This document shows positions 41,198-48,860 of a DNA stretch of 64,000 bases, piece after piece. Below the pieces are notes generated by a model, which was given only the letters and a program-made list of their open reading frames with translations, made no database searches and had not been told where the DNA came from. Each line of letters starts with the position of its first letter. Positions within the stretch are counted from its first letter, which is position 1. The position numbers were made by a program, and so were the translations under genes. The stretch lies in contig NZ_JBPSEG010000011.1 in NCBI RefSeq assembly GCF_051488665.1, positions 1 to 64,000 on the forward strand, given 5' to 3'. This stretch comes from Melioribacter sp051488665 (GTDB lineage Bacteria > Bacteroidota > Ignavibacteria > Ignavibacteriales > Melioribacteraceae).

Positions 41198-41690
41198 TAT
41201 TTCAGCTCATGTAATTCGTTCAGTTTAGTTTCGAAATTTAATTCATTTTACCGAGAAAATGAACGAAAGAAAAAGACCACGATTTTAGAAGAATTTAGAG
41301 TAAGCGAATCACGCCGATTGGTGTGGAGAGTTATAAGTTATACCGTATATGAAAAAGGTGTTACTCCGAGCGGAGCGAAGAGTCAAAAAAAGATTGACTG
41401 ATTGAAGGATTGTCCGAAGGACTCTCACAGAGTCTGCGACTGTGATCATGATTGCATGAATACATGACGAGTTATAAAATGGTATTCCATTTTTTCATAC
41501 TTCCATCATTGCATCCTTCCCAGTCCGCAATTTCACGTTATTATCCATTCTCAATTTACAACTATCACTTAATCGCTCGGATGTTGCCGTTTTCAGAGGA
41601 TGGAGTACACGTGTAAAAAGCCGTCTCTTTATGGGAAGCAAAGTGACTGAAAGCAGAATTATTTTATTTAGACAAAAAATGGTTCAAAGT
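41198..41690. other. Gene-free stretch ahead of the metal operon
   Basis: About 490 bases between the transaldolase and the regulator operator. I find no convincing gene on either strand; the frames are short and unlike proteins. There are small imperfect repeats such as CATGATTGCATGAATACATGA near 41450, but no RNA gene that I can recognise. It holds the upstream regions of both divergent units. Confidence 0.6.
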
Positions 41691-41691
41691 A

Positions 41692-41721
41692 ATAACATTT
41701 GAACAATTGCTCAAATGTTAT
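41692..41721 (+). promoter_or_regulatory. SmtB/ArsR-type operator (14-2-14 palindrome)
   Basis: ATAACATTTGAACA, two bases, then TGCTCAAATGTTAT form a 30-base palindrome with a single mismatch. This is the layout of SmtB/CadC/ZiaR operators (12-2-12 with TGAACA-type half sites). It ends 13 bases before the ATG of the regulator gene at 41735. The regulator should sit here when metal-free and leave when metal binds. Confidence 0.85.
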
Positions 41722-41734
41722 TATATTTGCTCCC

Positions 41735-42106
41735 ATGAAAAATAAAGTTGAAGCTCCGGTGTGCGGAGTAACATATATAGACAAACAGAAAGTTAGGAAT
41801 GTTGAAAAAGGATTTCCCAGCAGCGAATTGGTGATTGACACGGCGGATATTCTTAAAGTTTTGGGAGATCCCACACGGCTAAAAATTATAATGGCTCTTA
41901 CCAAAGAGGAACTTTGCGTTTGCGACCTTTCCGCTTTGACCGATGTTTCTGTTTCGGCAGTTTCGCATCAATTGAGATTGCTAAGAGGACAAGGATTAGT
42001 GAAATACCGGAACCAAGGAAAGATGGTTTATTATTCCTTGGCGGATGAACATATCAATAATATTATTGCTGCTGCATTGGAACATGCGGAGGAGTTGCAT
42101 AAGTGA
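41735..42106 (+). CDS. ArsR/SmtB family metal-sensing repressor
   Basis: A 123-residue winged-helix repressor. Two metal-site signatures are present. In alpha-3, ELCVCDLS has Cys61 and Cys63, as in the CadC/ArsR metal box. In alpha-5, Asp104, His106, His117 and Glu120 have the spacing and even the numbering of the zinc site of cyanobacterial SmtB. A further Cys10 lies near the start. This combination points to a Zn/Cd/Pb/Co sensor. I start at the ATG at 41735, not the TTG at 41699 that lies inside the operator. Its stop overlaps the next gene's GTG start by four bases. Confidence 0.93.
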   Translation: MKNKVEAPVCGVTYIDKQKVRNVEKGFPSSELVIDTADILKVLGDPTRLKIIMALTKEELCVCDLSALTDVSVSAVSHQLRLLRGQGLVKYRNQGKMVYYSLADEHINNIIAAALEHAEELHK

Positions 42107-42519
42107 ACGAGTCTAAAAAAAGATACCAAATAGTCGCAGCGCTCCTGCTTACGGCAATTCTTTCCCACATTAGCCTCTTTCATTTTGAACTGCAGCAAAA
42201 AGTATTATGTATAGGGGAAAGGAATCATTTCCAAATTGAAAATATTGGCGATGCCCATTCGTCACTTAAGTTTACAATTAATCTCGGGTTCTTTCAAATA
42301 ATTGAAAACGACGATTGCACTGAATTTAAACTTGATAATCATATTGATGAAGACATAGTTAAAGTTATCAGTAAAAATACAGTAAGATTTAATGAAGTAT
42401 TAATAATAAATTTTGATACCATTAAAAAAGATGATAAATTTAGCATAATAGAAGATAATTTGCTGACTTCTCATAACACCGGATTGGAAAGTCTGGCAAA
42501 AATCTCCCTTTTAATCTGA
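42103..42519 (+). CDS. Small membrane-anchored protein of the metal operon
   Basis: A 138-residue protein that I do not recognise. It starts with a short basic stretch and a hydrophobic segment (IVAALLLTAILSHISLFHF), probably a signal anchor. The rest is polar, with alternating hydrophobic residues that suggest a small beta domain. One Cys follows the anchor and one lies at about residue 72. The GTG start overlaps the regulator stop, so it is made with the sensor. A periplasmic helper of the pump is one guess; nothing in it proves that. Confidence 0.6.
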   Translation: MNESKKRYQIVAALLLTAILSHISLFHFELQQKVLCIGERNHFQIENIGDAHSSLKFTINLGFFQIIENDDCTEFKLDNHIDEDIVKVISKNTVRFNEVLIINFDTIKKDDKFSIIEDNLLTSHNTGLESLAKISLLI

Positions 42520-42607
42520 TACCCTCATAACACCACATCGCTTAGCGGCGTTTTACGGCCGCGCAAATTACACCATTTTAAAAAAATATTAGGTAAGGAT
42601 ACTCATT

Positions 42608-43978
42608 ATGTATAGTAAAATTTTAATAATGAGCGGGATTTTCACATTGATTTCTATATTTGTTCCTTTAAGAACCGCTACGGCACAGGAGACTTCTTCG
42701 ATAAGTAAATTCTACGGAGAATTTCTTGGGGAAAGCTGTATTGACTCGCTTGCCGCAAGTGAAAAAGCTTCAAACAAAACTCTGAAATTACAAGATGCGA
42801 TAATTATCGGATTAAGGAACAATCCCAGCTTAAAATCTAAAAAACTCGAAATCAGCGCTTTCCAAGCGGCGGCTCTGCAAGCCGCATTATATCCGAATCC
42901 CATTGTGGAAATTGATTTTGAGAACGTCCTCGGTTCCGGTGATTTTGGCGGATTTAACGCCGGAGAGAATACATTTTTTATAACTCAGGACTTTGTTCTC
43001 GGCGGAAGACTAAGTAAAGCGGAGAAAGTTCAATTAATCAATTCCAATCTTGCAAAGTGGGAATTGGAGAAAGATAGACTGAATCTTATCTCTGAGATTC
43101 GAAAGTCCTTTACTCAAATTTCCTCGCTTCAACATCAAAATGAATTGAATAAGAAATTGCTCAAAATTTCCAAAGAATTTTTGCTGAATCTTGAAAGAAG
43201 AATAAAAGCGGGGAAAATTTCTCCCGCCGAAGCTTCGAGAGCTTCGTTGATTTCCACATCGCTCGAAATTCAAATTCAAAACACTGAGATGCAACTAGCA
43301 TCCGAAAAAGCAAGGCTTAAAGCCATGCTCGGCAAACCGGATCTTCAATTTACCTCGGTAGAAAATATATGCAACTTAAGATACGACATTCCCAATTTAG
43401 ATTCGCTGAGAGAATTGATATTGAACTCTCCTTCTTTGGCGCAGTTCAAAACAAAAATGAAGCGCGTTAAAGCGGCGGTTGAACTCGAAAAAGCCAAGGT
43501 AATTCCCGATCTTTCCGTTTCACTCGGTATAAGAAGATTGAACGAAACGAGCGATAATGTTCTCGTTCTCGGGGCTTCCATTCCTTTGCCAATCTTCGAC
43601 GATAACAAAGGGAATATTCAGGAAGCAATGATAAGGGAGAATCAAGTTAAATACGAGTTCGTCGGCGCAATCAATTCGGCTGAAGCCAAACTTAAATTTC
43701 TCTATAACAACATAAAAGCATTCGGTTCGATGATTGAAAAACTTGAGCAGGAGTCTATACCGAGTGCTAAAGATGCTTTTAAGATTATAAACGAAGGAAG
43801 TTCGGTCGGTCGGTTTACGGTTCTCGATGTGCTCGATGCGCAGCGTAGTTTATTTGAGCTCGAATCGCAATACATAAAAGCGGTTGCCGAGTACAATCAA
43901 AACATTATAGAACTGGAAGCATTGACGTTAACTAAGTTAGATTTTGAAGTTAAAGCAAGGACGCAAGAAAATGAATAA
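42608..43978 (+). CDS. TolC-family outer-membrane efflux protein (CzcC/CusC type)
   Basis: A 456-residue outer-membrane factor. A signal peptide (ILIMSGIFTLISIFVPL then ATAQE) is followed by two long helical repeats separated by beta segments, for example QDAIIIGLRNNPSLKSKKLEI, ALYPNPIVEIDFEN, and KAKVIPDLSVSLGIRRL with LGASIPLPIFDDNKG. These are standard for CzcC-like proteins. It forms the exit duct of the metal pump. It overlaps the adaptor gene by eight bases. Confidence 0.9.
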   Translation: MYSKILIMSGIFTLISIFVPLRTATAQETSSISKFYGEFLGESCIDSLAASEKASNKTLKLQDAIIIGLRNNPSLKSKKLEISAFQAAALQAALYPNPIVEIDFENVLGSGDFGGFNAGENTFFITQDFVLGGRLSKAEKVQLINSNLAKWELEKDRLNLISEIRKSFTQISSLQHQNELNKKLLKISKEFLLNLERRIKAGKISPAEASRASLISTSLEIQIQNTEMQLASEKARLKAMLGKPDLQFTSVENICNLRYDIPNLDSLRELILNSPSLAQFKTKMKRVKAAVELEKAKVIPDLSVSLGIRRLNETSDNVLVLGASIPLPIFDDNKGNIQEAMIRENQVKYEFVGAINSAEAKLKFLYNNIKAFGSMIEKLEQESIPSAKDAFKIINEGSSVGRFTVLDVLDAQRSLFELESQYIKAVAEYNQNIIELEALTLTKLDFEVKARTQENE

Positions 43979-44954
43979 AAAGAATTTAATCTATTTAATT
44001 GCAGGAATAATTATAGGTGGAATTGCCACGATTATTCTTTTGGATAACATTTCAGATCATGAAAATATTAACACTTCGGAAGTTACCGAGACCAGGCACA
44101 AGAACGAACACTCCGAATCAGAAGAAGAACATTCCGAAATAATTAATATTTCAGATAAGGTAATGAAAGAATTCGGGATTGAAGTCAAAACAGCCGGTCC
44201 CGGTAAATTACTTGTTCACAGGGATCTTACGGGAGAAATTGTCCCCAACCCCTATGAAGTGGCTCACATAGTTCCAAGATTCGGCGGTATCGTAAAAGCG
44301 ATTTATAAAAAAATCGGCGACGAGGTGAAAAAAGGAGATAAAATTGCAGTAATAGAAAGCAACGAATCACTCGTTCAATACGATGTTACTTCCTCAATTG
44401 ACGGAACAATATTGGAACTTCATATGACTCCTGGAGAATTAATCGGGGACGATAAGCATATTATTAAGATTGCCAACCTAAAGACGGTTTGGGCAGAGTT
44501 AAACGTTTACCAGCAAAACCTAGGCGAAGTTAAAGTCGGGCAAACTGTTGAAATTACATCTCCTCACAGTAATACAGTTTTTAAAGGGAAATTATTCTAC
44601 ATTAGCCCAACTGTAGATGAAGCAACCAGAACGGCGATTGCAAGGGTAAAACTCGACAACTCCCGAGGCGTTTGGAAACCCGGTATGTTTGTTTCCGCAA
44701 AAGTTGTTACTTCTTTTAAAAAGGTTGATGTAGCCGTACCGAAAAACGCGATTCAAATTTTGGAAGGTCAGAAAGTTGTTTTTATTAAAGGAGAGGAAGG
44801 CTTTCGGCCGCAGGTTATTTCCATTGGAGATGAGAACGGTAAATTTGTGGAAATCCTCGACGGTTTGCACCCAGGCGATAAATACGTAGCCAAAGGCGCA
44901 TATAATTTCAAATCCGAAATATTAAAAGAATCGTTCGGCGGACACGGACACTAA
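43971..44954 (+). CDS. Efflux RND periplasmic adaptor (CzcB/CusB type)
   Basis: A 327-residue membrane-fusion protein. It has an N-terminal anchor (NLIYLIAGIIIGGIATIILL), a lipoyl-like hairpin (IVPRFGGIVKAIYKKIGDEVKKG, completed by YDVTSSIDGTILELHM), a beta-barrel domain (VGQTVEITSP) and a C-terminal membrane-proximal domain. A His/Glu-rich stretch (residues about 47-60, HKNEHSESEEEHSE) and a GGHGH tail could bind metal in the periplasm. The ATG at 43971 overlaps the outer-membrane factor gene by eight bases. Confidence 0.9.
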   Translation: MNKKNLIYLIAGIIIGGIATIILLDNISDHENINTSEVTETRHKNEHSESEEEHSEIINISDKVMKEFGIEVKTAGPGKLLVHRDLTGEIVPNPYEVAHIVPRFGGIVKAIYKKIGDEVKKGDKIAVIESNESLVQYDVTSSIDGTILELHMTPGELIGDDKHIIKIANLKTVWAELNVYQQNLGEVKVGQTVEITSPHSNTVFKGKLFYISPTVDEATRTAIARVKLDNSRGVWKPGMFVSAKVVTSFKKVDVAVPKNAIQILEGQKVVFIKGEEGFRPQVISIGDENGKFVEILDGLHPGDKYVAKGAYNFKSEILKESFGGHGH

Positions 44955-44969
44955 CTTGGAGGAAGATTT

Positions 44970-47900
44970 ATGAATAAATTAATAGATTTTGTGTTAAAGA
45001 ACCGCCTCCTCGTGCTTGTTGTAGGATTATTTGTGATGGCAGGCGGTTATTTCAGCTACAAGCAATTGCCTATTGATGCTTTTCCTGATGTTTCCCCTTC
45101 GCTGGTGCAGGTATTCACTCAAACCGAAGGCCTAGCTCCGGAAGAAGTTGAAAAGTATGTTACTTTCCCTATCGAAGTGGCAATGAACGGACTTCCGAAT
45201 TTGAAATCGATTCGTTCTGTTTCGAATTTCGGTCTTTCCGTTGTAAATATTTATTTTGAAGACGGTACAGATATCTATTTTGCCAGGAGGGTTGTAAACG
45301 AAAGACTCACCGAAGCGCGAGAACAAATTCCCGCTGGATTCGGCGATCCGCAGATGGGTCCCATTTCAACAGGAATGGGTTTAATTCTTTTTTATTATTT
45401 GGAAGACGAAACAGGCAAATATACATTAGAAGAATTAAGAACCATCCAGGATTGGCTGATTAAATTCCAATTGCAAACCGTACCCGGTGTGACGGAAGTG
45501 CTCGGTATAGGCGGTTGGGAAAAGCAGTTCCATGTTGTTGTAGATCCTAACGGACTTCTAAGATATAATCTTTCTGTAAACGATATCGTTGAAATTATAA
45601 AAAAGAATAATTTAAACGTTGGAGCTTCTTTTATCGAAAAAGATGCCGAAGAATTCCTCGTCCGTTCGGTAGGACTTGCAACCAAAGTTCAAGACTTGGA
45701 AAATATTGTGGTTAAATCGGTTGACGGCACACCGGTTTACCTTAAAGAAATAGCCGATATTAAAATCGGCGGGGCAGTAAGACGGGGAATCCAAACACGA
45801 AACGGAATTGAAGAGGTTGTAGCCGGAATGGTGGTCAAATTATATGGCACAAATTCTTCTACGGTAATAGGCGCCGTGGAAAAGAAAATGGCGGAAATAA
45901 ACAAAACTCTGCCCGAGGGAATAAAACTCGTGCCTTATTACGAACAGAAAACACTTGTAGAATCAGCCGTTAAAACCGTTACAGATGCGTTGATTCAAGG
46001 TATAATTCTCGTTGCGTTAATATTGATGCTATTTATGGGCTCGCTGCGTCCAAGTATTGTTGTTGCGCTTTCAATTCCGTTTTCGATTATGGTTGCATTT
46101 ATCGGGATGCAGTATTTAGGATTGTCGGTCAATTTAATGTCGTTCGGAGGTCTCGCAATTGCTATCGGCATGATGGTGGATGCAAGCATTGTACTTGTTG
46201 AAAACATCGACAGATTGAAGAGGAAACACCCCGACGAGCCATTTTTGCATATAGTATCCAAAGCAAGCAAGGAAGTTCTGCGGCCGATTATTTTTGCAAT
46301 TATCATAATTATAACTGTTTTCATTCCGCTTTTCACTCTACATGGAGTTGAAGGAAAAACTTTTAGACCTTTGGCCTTCACAATTGCACTAGCGATGCTC
46401 GGCTCTTTGCTTTTTGCCGTTTTGATTGCTCCGGTAGTTTCGTCTTTCATTCTAAAAACAAAACGGAAAAAGAATGATAGTAAAAAACCTAAAGACATTT
46501 GGATAGTTCGCATTTTAATAAAAATTTATACACCGTTTGTAAAATTTTTCGTCAAGAGAAGAATTGCAGCAATAATTGTTTCGATAATACTTTTGCTCCT
46601 GGGCGCATGGATATATCCCAAACTGGGTTCGGAATTCACACCCACGCTTCAGGAAGGAACACTAATCGTCCGTTTGTCTATGGCTCCTTCCATTTCATTG
46701 GAAGAGAGTAAAAGAATTACCCTCCTTGCCGAAAAGCGGGTAATGCGGGTTCCCGAAGTGCAAGGAACGGTCACCAGAATTGGGCGCGGAGAAGTCGGAG
46801 CGCATACAGACCCGATTAACAGCGCGGAAATGTATGTATTATTGAAACCTGAAGAAGAATGGAGAGAAGGTCTCGATCAAGAAGGCATTGAAGCAAGAAT
46901 CCGAGAAGAAGTTGAAGGCATGCCGGGCGTACTGTTCAACTTTACTCAGCCCATCAGAATGACTGTTGATGAATTGCTGGAAGGAGTTAGAGCGGAACTG
47001 GCGGTTAAATTGTTCGGCGACGATTTGATTCTGTTAAAGAAAAAAGCTGAAGAGATATCTGCACTTCTCAGAGAAATAAGAGGAGCCGCGGATATTCAAG
47101 TGGATCAGGTGAGCGGAAAGCCTCAATTGAAAATTACGGTTGATAGGCATGCAATTGCTAGGTACGGATTGAATTTATCCGATGTTCAGCAAGTAATAAG
47201 AACCGCAATCGGCGGTGAGATCGCGGGACAAATATTCGAAGGCATCAAACGATTTGATATCTTCGTGCGTTTCGCTCCCGAATTCAGAGGCGATAAACAA
47301 GCAATCTCTAACTTGTTAATTCCCTCACCAAACGGATTACGTGTTCCTTTAAGTCAAGTGGCAACAATTGAAGAAATTGAAGGACCGCGGCAAATTACCC
47401 GTGAACAAAATCAGCGGTTCATTACCATTCAATGTAATGTGATCGATAGAGATATCGGATCTTTCGTGGAAGAGAGTCGAGCTGCAATTGAAAAGAATAT
47501 CGATTTACCCGTCGGTTATTACACAGTCTGGGGCGGACAATTCCGCTTGCAGCAGGAAGCGAACAAAAGATTCGCCATCGTAATACCGATTACGCTATTG
47601 CTAATTTTCTTCCTTCTCTTTTCCAGTTTCAATTCGTTGAAGAATTCGCTGTTGATACTGTTGAATATTCCGCTCGCGCTTGTGGGGGGAATAATAGCGC
47701 TTTGGATTACCAATCAGAATTTATCCGTTCCCTCCTCTGTCGGATTCATTGCCCTCTTCGGCATCGCGCTCGAAAACGGAATGGTTCTGGTAACCTACTT
47801 CAACCAGTTAATGCGCGAAGGAATGGACGTCGACGAAGCTTCCATAGAAGGCGCGAAGCTTAGACTACGTCCGGTTCTGATGACCGCAGCCACAACCGCG

Positions 47901-48068
47901 CTCGGATTGATTCCGCTTTTGGTTGCAACCGGAACGGGAAGCGAAGTGCAAAGACCGCTCGCCACGGTTGTTGTGGGCGGATTGTTTACTTCAACTATTT
48001 TAACGCTGCTGGTTCTTCCGGCTCTTTACAAATGGTTCTCCATTAAACCGCAGGAGAGCGAATTATAA
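44970..48068 (+). CDS. Heavy-metal efflux RND pump (CzcA/CusA type)
   Basis: A 1032-residue inner-membrane RND transporter with 12 helices and two large periplasmic domains. TM4 reads GGLAIAIGMMVDASIVLVENIDR, holding the proton-relay Asp and Glu. This version is closer to the IAIGAMVD form of Cu/Ag pumps (CusA) than to the DFGxxVD form of CzcA, while the GFIALFGIALENGMVLVTYFNQL segment is CzcA-like. The sensor and ATPase in the operon point to Zn/Cd/Pb, so the substrate is not settled. It begins 15 bases after the adaptor gene, with GGAGG ahead. Confidence 0.92.
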   Translation: MNKLIDFVLKNRLLVLVVGLFVMAGGYFSYKQLPIDAFPDVSPSLVQVFTQTEGLAPEEVEKYVTFPIEVAMNGLPNLKSIRSVSNFGLSVVNIYFEDGTDIYFARRVVNERLTEAREQIPAGFGDPQMGPISTGMGLILFYYLEDETGKYTLEELRTIQDWLIKFQLQTVPGVTEVLGIGGWEKQFHVVVDPNGLLRYNLSVNDIVEIIKKNNLNVGASFIEKDAEEFLVRSVGLATKVQDLENIVVKSVDGTPVYLKEIADIKIGGAVRRGIQTRNGIEEVVAGMVVKLYGTNSSTVIGAVEKKMAEINKTLPEGIKLVPYYEQKTLVESAVKTVTDALIQGIILVALILMLFMGSLRPSIVVALSIPFSIMVAFIGMQYLGLSVNLMSFGGLAIAIGMMVDASIVLVENIDRLKRKHPDEPFLHIVSKASKEVLRPIIFAIIIIITVFIPLFTLHGVEGKTFRPLAFTIALAMLGSLLFAVLIAPVVSSFILKTKRKKNDSKKPKDIWIVRILIKIYTPFVKFFVKRRIAAIIVSIILLLLGAWIYPKLGSEFTPTLQEGTLIVRLSMAPSISLEESKRITLLAEKRVMRVPEVQGTVTRIGRGEVGAHTDPINSAEMYVLLKPEEEWREGLDQEGIEARIREEVEGMPGVLFNFTQPIRMTVDELLEGVRAELAVKLFGDDLILLKKKAEEISALLREIRGAADIQVDQVSGKPQLKITVDRHAIARYGLNLSDVQQVIRTAIGGEIAGQIFEGIKRFDIFVRFAPEFRGDKQAISNLLIPSPNGLRVPLSQVATIEEIEGPRQITREQNQRFITIQCNVIDRDIGSFVEESRAAIEKNIDLPVGYYTVWGGQFRLQQEANKRFAIVIPITLLLIFFLLFSSFNSLKNSLLILLNIPLALVGGIIALWITNQNLSVPSSVGFIALFGIALENGMVLVTYFNQLMREGMDVDEASIEGAKLRLRPVLMTAATTALGLIPLLVATGTGSEVQRPLATVVVGGLFTSTILTLLVLPALYKWFSIKPQESEL

Positions 48069-48075
48069 TTTTTCG

Positions 48076-48097
48076 GCGGCGGATTTATTTCCGCCGC
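48076..48097 (+). terminator. Hairpin between pump gene and PII-like gene
   Basis: An eight-base-pair GC-rich stem (GCGGCGGA at 48076-48083 with TCCGCCGC at 48090-48097) and a six-base loop, starting eight bases after the pump stop codon. It is followed by GTTTATT, a weak U-tract. It may be a partial terminator or an RNA-stability element that lowers expression of the downstream genes. Confidence 0.5.
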
Positions 48098-48125
48098 GTT
48101 TATTAAAAAAATTAAGGTGATGCAA

Positions 48126-48467
48126 ATGAAAGAAATTAAAGCTATTATACGACCTTTCAAATTGGACGATGTTGTAACGGCTCTTCAAAAGATAGAAGGT
48201 TTGCCGGGACTCACTATTTCGGAAATTAAAGGCTTCGGCAGGTCGAGAGCAAAAGGCGCGGAGGATTCGTTCCGCGACGGTTTGCACAATTACATCAAAC
48301 GGGTGAAAATAGAACTCGTGGTTCATAACGACATCGTAAACGAAGTTGTGGACGTCATTCAAAGAACCGCGCACACGGGCAACACGGGCGACGGTAAGAT
48401 ATTTGTGATTGAAGTGGCGGACACGATAAGAATAAGAACAAACGAACGCGGCGAAGACGCGATATAA
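48126..48467 (+). CDS. PII-like signal protein linked to metal efflux
   Basis: A 113-residue member of the PII superfamily. MKEIKAIIRPFKLDDVVTAL and the ISEIKGFGRS strand match GlnB, and the B-loop is TAHTGNTGDGKIFV, as in PII proteins that bind ATP/ADP. The T-loop differs: the YRGAEY stretch with the uridylylated Tyr is missing and the segment reads GAEDSFRDGLHNYI. PII variants encoded beside RND metal pumps have been described as a separate group (PII-NG). I start at the ATG at 48126, eight bases after AAGG. A role in sensing nucleotides or metal for the pump is inferred. Confidence 0.85.
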   Translation: MKEIKAIIRPFKLDDVVTALQKIEGLPGLTISEIKGFGRSRAKGAEDSFRDGLHNYIKRVKIELVVHNDIVNEVVDVIQRTAHTGNTGDGKIFVIEVADTIRIRTNERGEDAI

Positions 48468-48496
48468 CAATTCCATATCGAAGAAAGGATGTACAA

Positions 48497-48844
48497 ATGA
48501 AATCACTTCAAAAAATGACGCTTCCGGCTTTGGGCGCTATTCTATTCGTGTCTATTTATTTCAGCTATTTCGCGCCCACCGACGAGCTGGGAGATTTATC
48601 GAAATTCGGAGCCAGCGAGATTAATCAAACCGTAAACGTTATGATTGTCAAAGAGAACGGTTTCGGTAGAAACGCCGGCGGGAGAATAATTTCTTTCAGA
48701 GCGAAAGATAAAAACGGAGTTGCGGTAAACGTTAAATTGAGCGAACCGGCTCCTCCGGAAATAATTAACGCCGAAATAGTGGAGCTGCTCGGGCATTTGC
48801 ACGGCAGCGATTTTAATGCCGCGAGCGTTAAAATTATTAAATAA
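48497..48844 (+). CDS. Small membrane-anchored protein next to the PII-like gene
   Basis: A 115-residue protein with one N-terminal hydrophobic segment (LPALGAILFVSIYFSYF) and a beta-rich domain of about 75 residues. Stretches such as RIISFRAKDKNGVAVNVKL and a C-terminal ELLGHLHGSDFNAASVKI recall OB-fold proteins like CcmE, but the heme-binding His and flanking residues of CcmE are not evident, so the similarity may be only structural. It lies between the PII-like gene and the P-type ATPase gene and might anchor or report to either. I do not know its function. Confidence 0.6.
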   Translation: MKSLQKMTLPALGAILFVSIYFSYFAPTDELGDLSKFGASEINQTVNVMIVKENGFGRNAGGRIISFRAKDKNGVAVNVKLSEPAPPEIINAEIVELLGHLHGSDFNAASVKIIK

Positions 48845-48860
48845 AAATTGAGCCGTAAAG

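Noticed and set aside
41280..41640. Possible RNA gene or CRISPR-like repeats in the gene-free stretch
   Set aside because: The repeats are short, irregular and not spaced; no tRNA-like fold or conserved RNA motif could be made out.
42540..42565. Integron-type attC site ahead of the outer-membrane factor gene
   Set aside because: There is a short GCGGC/GCCGC inverted repeat, but the conserved simple-site sequences of attC are not present and no integrase is near.
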